NCBI GenBank assembly: GCA_949775045.1
Contig: OX459103.1
Span: 4,790,502-4,854,501, forward strand
Length of the DNA: 64,000 nt
Origin: Metridium senile
Taxonomy: Eukaryota; Cnidaria; Anthozoa; Actiniaria; Metridiidae
Reading direction: 5' to 3'
The position numbers were made by a program, and so were the translations under genes. Under the pieces are notes generated by a model that saw only the letters and a program-made list of their open reading frames with translations, did no database searches and was not told where the DNA came from. How positions within the stretch are numbered: position 1 is the first letter of the stretch; each line of letters begins with the position of its first letter. Positions 34,833 through 45,600 of this stretch are shown here, piece after piece.

Positions 34833-35530
34833 AGAGCTGGAACCAACTTTTGCCTTAGAGAGATTATGTCTAGTTTATAACCGCAAGCGCATCGTACCAT
34901 GGATAATAAAAACACTTTTCCCACCTTACCGGTGAGAGAAAAGAGGATCAGGTTTCTCTCGCCGGTACGGTGATTAAACTAGCTTTTGTTAGCAGGAAAA
35001 TCTCCTTCTAGGTCTTCATGTCTGCACAAAAAATAAGCTCTAAGTTTCAATGTAAAACATGTTTTTTTGTAAAGAGACGCGGCCGCGCTGATTTTTCGCG
35101 CGCTTTGGCTCAAACGTGACGTCACGCAGTTTCCTATCCAATATTTTTATTATTCATGATCGTTCTTCTTCCAATATCAAAATTAAATGTGGGTCCAGCT
35201 CTGGACTATAAGCTAGAAACGGTGAAGATGCGGGACCTGTAATGTGTAACTACATATTTCTATGATTTTAGTTTTGAGATTATTCTTTACTTGTGAAAAT
35301 AGTGAACTAGCAAATGAACAATCGTACAGTATAGAATAAAATATTGTACAGCACTTGTTGTCATTTGATGTTTGTACTATCGCGACCGTGTATTTTAACC
35401 CGGCCGTCCCTCTCCCCCATGAAAATGAAGGAACGGGAAAGAAAGACAGATCAAAAACATTGTTGTTACAAGCACCCAAGAGCTGTTGAGCAATTTGGAT
35501 GATCGATGCAATTTATTTATTGCTTTCAAA

Positions 35531-35625
35531 CGATAGGTAATATAATGAAATCTGTAACACCGTAAAAATATTGACTTAACTTTATTGACGTTTCGAGCTT
35601 TAGCCCTTCGTCTTTTTTACTCCCG
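35531..35625 (-). repeat. Dispersed repeat with hammerhead-like 3' half (best copy)
   Basis: On the minus strand the core reads GACGAAGGGCTAAAGCTCGAAACGTC in two overlapping pieces: GGGC-TAAA-GCTC hairpin, then GAAAC-GTC. The CUGAUGA half is replaced by a GACGA-like string. Other copies: 7881-7971, 47701-47754, 53208-53312. Confidence 0.55.
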
Positions 35626-36395
35626 ACCATTTATATCGCTTTCATAGATGATTCAAATAGAGTGAATCCCAGGCGTCAAGCTCGTATAGTCAATACAATA
35701 AATGTACTGAAGACTTGCCATACTCCTCAGAATTCTCTATTTCCATTGGGTGCTCACAAAACCTGTGAGACTACAAAAACAAAAAAAAGACATGCAACTA
35801 GCCATATTACTCGGTTGGCGTAGACGATAAAAATGTTGATTATTTCTTGCGAATCGGGTACTATTGAGTACAAATTATTTTACACTGGTTATACAAAGCA
35901 CTCAATTGCACTAACTGATTTTGTTTAACGGGTTTGGTGTTGATTTCACTCTATTTGGCTTGTACAAAGAAAATAAAACCTGCTTTTGTGTTGTAGCGAA
36001 AACAGCGTTACGTCACATCCAAGCCTGTGCCCATCTATCCGCACGCCCTGCTTGGGCTGCCTGTGTTAAAAGACGTATCTGATTTTTGTGCCCTCGATGA
36101 ATTTCTTGTGTTGTTTCTCTTTCATAATATTATAGATATCTTTTATTTCATTTAGAGAGATTAATCTTTTAATGCTTTAACACATGACAAGATAATGAAA
36201 TTGCAGTGTAAGAACACTCGAAATTGTTGCCATGGTTACAGTTAATTAATGTAGACCTGCGCATCTGCATCGCCGTATAGTAAGTAGATCGAGCTACCAA
36301 GATCAGAATTGAAAGTTTCATCTTTATTGCTGATCGGTTTTTGAACCCCGTTTTTGAACTAATTTCTTACAGTTCTGAAAGAGTTTCTTTGAAAC

Positions 36396-39300
36396 ATGTT
36401 CGGCTTTGGGTTTCGGCCGTTTGAAGAAGATCCGTTTTTCAGGTAAGCGAAAGAAAAAATGATATTTTTTATTCGTCGAAGAAAAACATGTGTGCTGATG
36501 CATCACGATACTTGCAAATAATGCACCAGAGCTCGAGAAATTCTGGAGTCTCTCTTCAAAACTACGTTCTATAAGCCAATTACCACATATTTAGAATTTT
36601 CTAATTATTGGTTAAAAGCTATGTTTCTATAAGGTGCTAAATGTCAAATTGTTTCTTTGCAAACGAAATGACTTATACCATGAAAATGTTGTCAATTTTG
36701 CATGTGTTTACAGCTAAATTCACCAGCTAAACATAGGTTTATAACTTATGATCCTCTATGGTAACTTTGTTAGCTTTCGATAGAAAAATGGCGTATTTTT
36801 ATCGTATATTTTACGTTGAAAATAGTAGCTTTTACTCCGTTCTTGAACTACAATGACACACAGTGGCGTTGGCGTCGTAATCATATATGACGTTGATATT
36901 TCATTGACAACAAATTCATGCTATATTTTGTTGCGTGTATTTTGTTCTTATTCCTTTCCTTCTTTCCTCTCCTTGCTTTTGTCCATATTTCCTTCCTTCC
37001 TTCCCTTTCTTCTCTTCTTCCCTTTCTTCCCTTCCTTTCTTGCCTTTCTTCCCTTCCTTCCTTCCTCCCTTCCATTCTTCACTTCTTCCCTTCCTTCCTC
37101 CCTTCCCTTCTTCCTTTCTTCCCTTCAGTTCCTTTCTTCCCTTCCTTCCTTTGTTCCTTTTCTTCTTTCCTTCCTTTCTTCCCTTCTTCCTTTCTTTTTT
37201 CCTTCCCTCCCTTCCTTTCTTGCATATTTTGCCTTTCTTCTTTTCTTCCTTTCTTCCCTTTCTTCCTTTCTTCCCCCTCATCCTTCCTTCTTCCTTTCTT
37301 TTTTCCTTCCCTCCCTTCCTTTCTTGCCTTCCTTCCCTTTCTTCCTTTCTTCCCTTTCTTCCTTTCTTCCTTTCTTCCTTTCTTCCTTTCTTCCTTTCTT
37401 CCTTTCTTCCTTTCTTCCTTTCTTCCTTTCTTCCCTTTCTTCCTTTCTTCCTTTCTTCCATTTATCCATCATTCATATGTGTCTCTCTTTGTTTCCTGAT
37501 CGTTATTTGTTTTTTTGTATACTTCAGAGACCATAATGAGAGGATGAGACAAACTTTTGGTGGTTTTAATGCCTTTGACCAAAACTTAGGTCATGGAGCA
37601 TATGCTCTCGGAGCACCACCACAAGATGATAGAGACAGGGGTAGAGATAGGAATATTGCTCGGAGGGATGACATGTTTGGAGGAGTGCCAGGAATGCAAA
37701 ATACGTTTCGTGATATGGAAGAACATTTTGTGAGTTTACTTTCTGCAGAATGTGAATAGTCCTTTTAACGGTTCTTATTGATCAACCTCAACCTTTGAAA
37801 GCATGTAATATATTCTTTAAGCCTGGTTTCCATATGATCGCTACGATCGTTGAGATCACCGAAAATCATGTTTGGCCATCAGAATATAGCTCAGAGTTCT
37901 TTGTGATTAAACAAAATCGACACTGATTCTTTATGTTTAGGTTTAGTTCATCAAATTTAAGCTTCAACCATTAGTCAGCAGTGATATTTTTATTATTTCA
38001 CAAAACCAAAGCGCCATCACAGCGATCCTGGCGATCGTTAGCGATTATATGGGAACCAGGCTTTAGAATTTGCATGACTACGCTTTTGAATTCTTTTGAG
38101 GCTGAGGTTGATAGATGATAGACTTTATTTAAAAAAGATTTAAGCTAGTATTTACAAAGTACACCATTTCAGCATAGCTAACCTTACACTGGGCCTTCTA
38201 AAGAAGAAAATTATTAAAATAATTGTATGAAATTAAGAATAAGTTTAATAATAGTATTAATGATCATCAAGAACCGTGAACTGGTCCAATATGTTTACAG
38301 CTATCTTTTATCAATCATTTGAAATTGGAAATAGTCCCCTTCACAGTTCCCTGAGCCATCTTGAAAGGTAACTTGGCCTTTGAATCGAAGCGAGACGAAT
38401 GTTGAGCTTGCAATTATGATAGTCCTTTTAACACCTTGTGGGACAATTATTCATGTGTCTTTATCATTGCAAGCTCAACGTTAGTCGCTCTTCAACGCAA
38501 AGGTCTGGCTACCTTTCAAGATGGTGCAGGGAACTGTGAAGAGGACTATTTAAATTGTTATTTTCCTACCTTTCCTATCATTTTTTTCATATTTAATATC
38601 TCTGTCAAACAAACAGGTACAGTTTATATAAGACTGAAAGCTATCTTGATTACCAGTTACTAACCATAAAAAACAGCAATACAATCAAAAAACTGACAAA
38701 TATGTCTGTACCAACTACACAAACACTGATCTTTCTTAATGTGAAGTATTTTATATTCTAATCAGTGATATATCTAATTCTAGGCAAGAGCTGCCAGTAA
38801 TCCTAATAGCTATTCTTTCTCATCATCGTCTGTCATGAGCTATTCTAATGATGGCAGGGGAGAGCCTAAGTTCTTCCAGGCTCACCATTCAACAAAAAGA
38901 GCCCCAGGAGGGGTATGTAAGCTTTGCACACTTTTATTTATAGACTGTGTTTCTTAAAATTTGACTAAAAAATCCCTAGTAGGGTAAAGTACAATTTGAT
39001 ATTTGTAAGCTTTGCACACTTTTATTATAAAGACTTTGTATCTTATTAAATTTGACTAAAAAATTCCTAGAAGGGCAAGGTAGAATTTGATATTTGTAAT
39101 CTTTGCACACTTTTATAAAAGATACTTTGTATCTTGAAATTTGACTAAAAAATCCTAGTAGGGTTCAGGTAGAATTTGATTTTTGTACACTAAACCCTTT
39201 TAAAAACCTTGTATCTTACCAGTTGAAACAAAAAAAATAACAGGAGGGGTAAGGAGAATTTGATTTCTATAATTCATATTGTAGCTAAAAGTCTCTTTAA

Positions 39301-41482
39301 TTACCTCAGATAAAAGAAACAAGAAATGCTGTCAAAGATTCAGAGAGTGGCCTACAACGAATGGCAGTTGGCCATCATATTGGTCAGTATAATTGGGTTC
39401 CCTGTGTGTAACAGGCTTCCTGTGTATTGTTGAATTGCTTAGTATTTGGGTTTCCTGTGCAAATTGTAATTAATGAGTAATTGGGCTTTCTGTGTGTTGT
39501 TGGAGTGCTTAGTATTTGGGCTTCCTGCGCAAATTTTGATTAATAAGTAATTGGGCTTTCTGTGTGTTGTTGAAGTGCTTAGTATTTGGGCTTCCTGTGC
39601 AAATTCTAATTGACTGGTATTTGGGCTTTCTGTGTGTTGTTGAAGTGCTTAGTATTTGGGCTTCCTGTGCAAATTCTAATTGACAGGTATTTGGGCTTTC
39701 TGTGTGTTGTTGAAGTGCTTAGCATTTGGGCTTCCTGTGCAAATTCTAATTGACTGGTATTTGGGCTTTCTGTGTGTTGTTGAAGTGCTTAGTATTTGGG
39801 TTTCTTGTGTGATGCTTAGTTGATAAGTAGTTGGGCTTCCTGTGTGTTGTTGAATTGTTTACTATTTGGGCTTCCTGTGTGTAGTTTAATCACTTAATAT
39901 ATGGGCTGCCTGTGTAGTGTTCCAGGATAACTTTATTTTGCTGTTTGTTGCTAGGCGATAGAGGGCATGTTGTTCAGCGTTCTTTGAACAGCAGGACAAG
40001 AGAAGAGGAGAGAAAACAAGATTTTATCAACATGGAAGAAGGTATATAAAAATGTATTATTTTTCCTTACTTTGACAATGACTTGTGCTCAGGTTGTCGA
40101 AAGATCGAAAGGTCAGTAACATACTTTCTCATGAAAAAAAAAAGAGAGAGGCTTATGACAAAAGTTTATTCAGTACCTTAGATATATATACATAATTTAC
40201 AATTTGTTTTTATTAAACAGACGATAAGGTACAGGCTACCTATAATAACCATTGCTGGCTAACCAAGATAGATAGCTTTGGGTTTCTTGGGTTTGGGGTT
40301 CATGCTTATATAATGGTCTGGGTTTAATTCCCGGTGATTACATTGTGTCCTTAGGCAAGACACTCTTTTGCCATGACATTTTAATATGGATGTCAAACTT
40401 TGCATTTTCACACACACTTTTAAACATGTTTGGTAGTTATTGGTAGCCTCCTCCGCAGGCCACTCCTTTTTCTCCTTTGGGATTCCTGGGAGATTTCCTG
40501 GGAGAAGGAAGAATGGGGCTGAGAGTGAGGGAGGAGTCACCCCCCCCCCCCCCCCCCCCACTCGTTTTTTTTCCTCCTCACCACAGGAATCCGATGAAAA
40601 GAGATATATTAAGAGATTCCTGCAGAGGAGGCTAAGTTATTGGTTGTGTAAAATTCATTAATTTCTTTTTTTAATAGAGCATGCTGGGGAATTTAATCAA
40701 GAGTGGGTTGACAGAACAAGAGCTTACCCACCCAGTCAACTGCAAGATAGACAAAGAAACAGACAAAGAGCTTTGGAAGGTTGGTGAATAAAATGTGCAA
40801 TGGGCAAATAAGAGATTAAATGAATGAGTGCATTAATATAGATGTGGATAAATGAATAAATGGATGGATAAATATATGAATGAAAGCATAGATAAATGGA
40901 TTATTGAACAAATATATGAAGAAATGATGTATTAATGAATAAATAAATAAATGGATGAATGAATAGATAAATGAATGAATGGATGAATGAATGAATAAAT
41001 GGATGAATGAATGAATGAACGGATGAATAAATGGATGAATAGATATATGAATAGATATATAAATGAATTAATAAATCAATAAAAGGATGAATGAATTAAT
41101 AGATGAATGAATAGATGAATAATATTTATTAATGAATAAATATATGAATTAATATGTGAATTAATGAATTAATAAATAAATGGATGGATGAATATATGAA
41201 TGAGTGAATGAATGATTGTGGTAAAGATTTGTTGCTAAAACATTGTGGTATTTATATTTGCAAATAGCCAAAGAAGAAGTTTGATAAAGATATACAGAGT
41301 ATATTCATAAGAATGATTTTCAAAGTGAAATGATCTCACAAATTGTTCACATTGTTACAGATTTGAGTGATCACAGGCGTCACCATCCCCGTGACCGTCC
41401 AGCTGAGCATGCCCATGAAAGAAGAATTCGCCATCAGCACCGCCTAGCAAACAGGAATGTCCCAAGAGGAGGCCAGGATTAA
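36396..41482 (+). CDS. MLF1: Myeloid leukemia factor (MLF1/MLF2 family), complete, seven exons
   Basis: Exons: 36396-36442, 37528-37729, 38784-38912, 39310-39382, 39955-40041, 40678-40779, 41361-41482; 762 nt, 253 residues, all GT-AG and in frame. The product begins MFGFGFRPFEEDPFF, as MLF proteins do. The family core is clear: FFQAHHSTKRAPGGIKETR near residues 113-131, then ESGLQRMAVGHHIGDRGHVV, and EFNQEWVDRTRAYPP near 185-200. The tail is Arg/His-rich (HRRHHPRDRP). MLF proteins are small nucleo-cytoplasmic adaptors tied to transcription factor stability and protein aggregation; no enzymatic motif is expected or seen. Length matches human MLF1/2 (about 250-270). The ATG has A at -3. Whether it is MLF1 or MLF2 cannot be settled, since invertebrates usually have one. 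Introns hold a 500-bp TTCC tract, foldbacks and a 70-bp minisatellite. Confidence 0.94.
36950..37462. repeat. 500-bp TTCC/TTTCTTCC polypyrimidine tract in MLF intron 1
   Basis: Almost pure pyrimidine on the coding strand, ending with regular TTTCTTCC units about 65 bp before the exon 2 acceptor. Long Phe/Leu/Ser and Arg/Lys/Glu frames across it are repeat translations. Confidence 0.93.
37818..38066. repeat. Foldback MITE with TAAGCCTGGTTTCCATAT ends
   Basis: TAAGCCTGGTTTCCATATGA is mirrored by TATATGGGAACCAGGCTTTA; inner GATCGCTACGATCG pairs with GCGATCGTTAGCGAT. In MLF intron 2. Confidence 0.87.
38331..38550. repeat. Foldback family C, copy 1
   Basis: ATAGTCCCCTTCACAGTTCC is mirrored by GGAACTGTGAAGAGGACTAT; inner GAGCTTGCAATTATGATAG pairs with TATCATTGCAAGCTC. 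Other copies: 51621-51838 and 63862-64000 (cut by the window end). Confidence 0.87.
38582..38759 (-). repeat. Inverted repeat arm 1 in MLF intron 2
   Basis: About 175 bp, almost identical in reverse to 41978-42157 (I count roughly four differences). Arm 1 ends about 24 bp before the exon 3 acceptor. Confidence 0.9.
39395..39930 (+). repeat. 70-bp minisatellite in MLF intron 4
   Basis: TTGGGCTTTCTGTGTGTTGT recurs exactly every 70 bp at 39481, 39551, 39621, 39691 and 39761, with diverged flanking units. Each 70-bp unit is two related halves of about 35 bp (TTTGGGCTTCCTGTGCAAAT). Confidence 0.93.
40300..40442 (+). repeat. Possible SINE fragment
   Basis: GGGTTTAATTCCCGG followed by TGTGTCCTTAGGCAAGACAC resembles the internal part of tRNA-derived SINE repeats seen in many aquatic animals. 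Boundaries are unclear. Confidence 0.35.
40443..40635. repeat. Foldback MITE family D, copy 2
   Basis: GTAGCCTCCTCCGCAGGC is mirrored by CCTGCAGAGGAGGCTAA. An 18-bp poly-C run lies at about 40541-40559. Only about 40 bp upstream of the MLF exon 6 acceptor. Confidence 0.8.
40830..41218. repeat. GAAT/GGAT simple repeat in MLF intron 6
   Basis: About 390 bp of GAATGGAT- and GAATAAAT-type units. Confidence 0.9.
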
Positions 41483-41858
41483 AAAACGATCTCTTGGTTT
41501 TCATGAAAGAAACATGGCTTTGCTCATAGCTTTGTATCTGGAACTTTATCTGTTATTAGCAACAGTTAGTTGTTGATACTTTGACTTAAAGTCAGGATTA
41601 AAAAAGATCTCTTGGTTTTCAAGTTGTCTTTCGTGAAAAAAAAACATGGCTTTGCTCATAGCTTTTGTGCCTGGAACTTTATCTGTTATTTAGCAGCAGT
41701 AAGTTGTTAATACTTTGACTTAAAGTCAGGATTAAAAAAGATCTCTTGGTTTTCAAGTTGTCTTTCGTGAAAAAAACATGGCTTTGCTCATAGCTTTTGT
41801 GCCTGGAACTTTATCTGTTATTTAGCAGCAGTAAGCTGTTAATACTTTGACTTAAAGT
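41474..41858 (+). repeat. Three-unit tandem repeat starting at the MLF stop codon (3'UTR)
   Basis: Units start with CAGGATTAAAAAA at 41474, 41593 and 41727 and share TGGCTTTGCTCATAGCTTT and CTGGAACTTTATCTGTTA. Unit 1 includes the last two codons and stop of MLF. Units 2 and 3 carry an extra CAAGTTGTCTTTCGTGAAAA block and are closer to each other. Confidence 0.9.
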
Positions 41859-41977
41859 CTTGAGTATTGAAGCTTTGATAGATGGCCGTGAATTTACTGC
41901 TTTAAGTAAGCTTTACTGGATGAAAATCCTATATCTGCAGTGGATTTTTCAGGAGGCATTGTATATCTGTATGCAGG

Positions 41978-42157
41978 GAATATAAAATACTTCACATTAA
42001 GAAAGATCAGTGTTTGTGTAGTTGGTACAGACATATTTGTCAGTTTTTTGATTGCATTGCTGTTTTTTATGGTTAGTAACTGGTAATCAACATAGCTTTC
42101 AGTCTTATATAAACTGTACATGTTTGTTTGACAGAGATATTAAAATATGAAAAAATA
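41978..42157 (+). repeat. Inverted repeat arm 2 at or past the MLF 3' end
   Basis: Reverse complement of 38582-38759 with about four differences. Probably within MLF 3'UTR because it contains the best downstream poly(A) signal candidate. Confidence 0.9.
42139..42144 (+). terminator. Candidate MLF poly(A) signal ATTAAA
   Basis: ATTAAA variant signal within inverted repeat arm 2, about 660 bp past the stop. I saw no AATAAA between the stop and this point. Confidence 0.35.
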
Positions 42158-42629
42158 TTGATATTTGTTGTCTCATTATTTATTGCATGAATCTTATGGT
42201 TTGTCTTAATTTTTACTCATTGATTGCAAATCCCAGGGGGGTACTCCCTTTGTTCAAGGGGTAGGGGTGATTGGCGGAGGTTTTGAAAATGACCCCTACG
42301 CACAGATAAAAATAACTGATATATAGAAGCCTTGTCAATTTCTACCCCAATAAAGCAACAAAACAGTGTTAGGTAAATTTGTTTGCTCATTTGGTTGGTT
42401 GTTTGTGTGTTTAGTTGTTTAGTTGTATGTTTGTTTGTTTAGTTTTTACTGCTGTCAATCAAAATTTCAAAGTTGATGATGATGATTGTGTTGGCTATAA
42501 TCATCTCCATAGTGACATCAATGTTGATAGTTATAATGATCATTCATGATGATGAAAAGATGAATGAAATTCGTGGAATGAAATTTCATTTTTTTCCAAA
42601 AATTATTTAATGCCTCGTTCTCGTACTAA
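42158..42629. other. MLF-NEURL4 spacer with NEURL4 promoter region
   Basis: Holds a half copy of the GGGGGGTACTCCC foldback family (42232-42330), a short GAT run near 42477, and the presumed NEURL4 5'UTR. No other gene. Confidence 0.55.
42232..42330. repeat. Foldback family G, half copy
   Basis: CAGGGGGGTACTCCCTTTGT...GGTAGGGGTGATTGGCGGAG matches the left half of the complete element at 47438-47686. Confidence 0.75.
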
Positions 42630-45600
42630 ATGAACCGCAACCAATCGGTCAGCGGTATCACAAAACAACAAGAAAACATGGCGGGTGCAAGCGAATTTCA
42701 CAGTCGCCATGGCCGTCTTGTTTTCATGTCAAACGCCAACAAAACAGCAAGACGGCGAAACCCAGGCGCGGAATTCAACCATGGACTCATCTTCAGCAAA
42801 CACACTTTAAAAGAAAACGAAATATTTCAAATTCGAGTCGATAGAGTCGTAAACAGTTGGTCGGGATCGATGGCTATCGGAGTGACAACTGCAAATCCTA
42901 GTAATATCGACATTCCCTCCAGCGCTGCTGGCTTGAAGAACGGCTACTGGATTATGTCAGGTGTTTCTGTGATTAAAGATGGTGTTACTATATTAGATAA
43001 TTACGGTCGTGACTTAGATGAACTTAGCGAAGGTGATTTGGTCGGTGTGTCTCGTCGAGCCGATGGATGTCTACATTTCTATGTCAATGGCAATGACTTT
43101 GGTGTTGCTTGTGCAAATGTACCTCCTGTTCTGTACGCTGTTATCGACTTGTATGGAAAATGTGTTGAAGTATCTAGCTACAAGGAGTTTAGTTCTTCAA
43201 ACGGTAAGCTCTTGAGTTGCGAAAGCAAAATTCAAAATGGGCACGCTCTTTCACTTCCAAATATTTACGCAACAACTTCTTGGTTTGATTTTTTTCCTTT
43301 AATACATTCTTGTACAATCCCTTGATAATTGTTTAGTATGCATAACAATGTTTAGTGGTGAAATTCTAATACCATATTATGCTTTTCCTTGTTAAAACGA
43401 TGTTGTTAGAACTGCTAAATTGCTGTAAAATTTCTTGTATCAAGTTTGACCAATGCAAACATATATTTGAATCATAAATCAATATTTATTTTATATGGCT
43501 CTTAAAATATTTTATTATTAATAGCAAAGAATAGCCATCAAACTTTGTTATTATACAAATAAGTATACGTTGTTACAATAAAGTTTCATTATTTTTTGTC
43601 TTTTCTTTTTCCACAATAACATTAAAAAAATTAAACAATCAAATTTTCTAAACTAAAATTTTGACAAATCTCATTCACATTATCAAATTTTCTTGTTCAT
43701 ATTTTAAAATGAGAGAAAAATAAACAATATATATGATATAATTAAAGTAACATTCATAAAAAATAATCTAAATATTTCAACTGAATATTATGTAAATGTA
43801 AGGGAAAATGAGCTCATATAATGGTCAGCCATGCATAACTAAGATGTCTAGCTCATCAGCCCTTTTTTGGTCCATTTAAGACATAATTATCAAGTGGTAA
43901 TATAAGGGCCGAGGCAAACGGTTTCAACTTTGGCTTCAACATCCATTTGATTTTGTTGAATGGCAATGTTTGATGTTGAAACCGTTTGCCTGGGCCTCAA
44001 CATAGTGTCTGGTAGATAAAGAGCCTATTAGTCTAATATCCTAACTAACATTCACATTATGAATATCCAGCATATAGTTATTATACATTAATATTATCTT
44101 TATGTAATATATATACAATATGAGCGGGAGATCTGTATGGGCATTGTACATGTGTATTGATATTTACAAACTTGGTCTACATGTGACTCAATTAATTATT
44201 CATGAATTTTACAAGTACTATATACAATATGAGTGGCCGATATATCTCATACAGATTGGACACAAATATAGTATAGTACTTATGAAACTCCAACATAAGT
44301 TCTTTAATATTTTACTAAAATTGTCAAGATAAAAGTAAATCTGGCCAAGAAAATTCAAGTTCAAACTTATGCAAATCAGGAGGAATCTGTATCGGATATA
44401 CAACCTCTGTCACGGATGTGAATTCTTTTGTCAATTGCTCATTAATTATTCATGAATTTTATAACTATATTTATTCTTTTCAATGTAGTTCCTGCACAGC
44501 CTTCAACTGCATCAATAGCTTTCCATCCCCATTGCGGATCTCTTGTCAAGCTTTCAAACAACTGCAGAATAGCAGAGAGACAGAGCCCAGATGAAGAGTT
44601 TAAAAATTCTGTTGTCTTAACAAATAAACCACTTGAAAATGACAAATTATTCGAGGTAAGTTGGAAATTAGCTCTAAATACTCCATATTATAAAAAGGTA
44701 GCTATTTCTACAGCCAGCTACATATTTTATGTAATGTTTACAACATGATCATGAGCGGCCGTGTTGTCAAGGCATATAAATCACAATGCCGAAGGGCATG
44801 ATTGATAGCTGATACAACACAGACGTGAATGTTGTAAACAACTTAAGAAATGTCTAGATTACTTCAAATTTTACAAAAAAAATTCAAGATTAAAGTATAT
44901 CTAGCTAAAACTTATGCAAATCAGGATATACAACACTTGTCATGATCATAATTTCTTTTGTAAATTTCTTTTTAATTATTCATGAGTTTTTTTAAAGTGC
45001 TAGTCTTACGAGTATGACAAAATTTCTAAAAATTATACCTTTTAAAACTTCAGATGATGGTCATATCACTGTTCAAATTTTATTTTCATACGAGTCCGGG
45101 AAGTTGCTGTATTTAGCGTCTGAAGTTCGGCACTTTGCGTCCGCCATTAATCGATCGCGTTCTTCTGAGCCGGCCTGTCATTAAAGGAAGTGACGTCATA
45201 TGCGCAACGCTCGAATGTTCATTGCTACTAAACCTCTGTTATTTATATTGTCCGATGGTCATAATTCATCAAATGTTTCATTGATTCTTGAATATTTTTA
45301 CGTCCAAACTCTAAAACATGTCTCCTACAATATGTGTTGTTCAAGTTTGATCGAATTTGTCTTACAATAACGCCGAAATTTCAATTCATTTCAGTCAATA
45401 GACTAAATATGAACAAATCGGATTTGCCCGCACAAAAATAGAAAACTTTCGCAAAGACATTATCTGCTTGATTTATTTCAAAAGAGACCAACTTACAAGG
45501 AATGTTTACATCGAGGGATGCAAAAGGCAATTTGTAAAACGAGAGTGTCTAAAGAATGGAACTAAAGAAACTCATCAGTAAAGAGCGCTAAACTATATAT

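Larger units (their letters stand above)
34323..36395. other. SPEN-MLF spacer
   Basis: Holds foldbacks at 34456-34581 and 34693-34832, a family repeat at 35531-35625, and presumably the MLF promoter at its right end (about 36100-36395). No other gene was recognised. Confidence 0.6.

Noticed and set aside
36853..37759. Phe/Leu/Ser-rich frames up to 274 residues (plus) and Arg/Lys/Glu-rich frames (minus)
   Set aside because: Translations of the TTCC polypyrimidine tract. One of them merely runs on into MLF exon 2.
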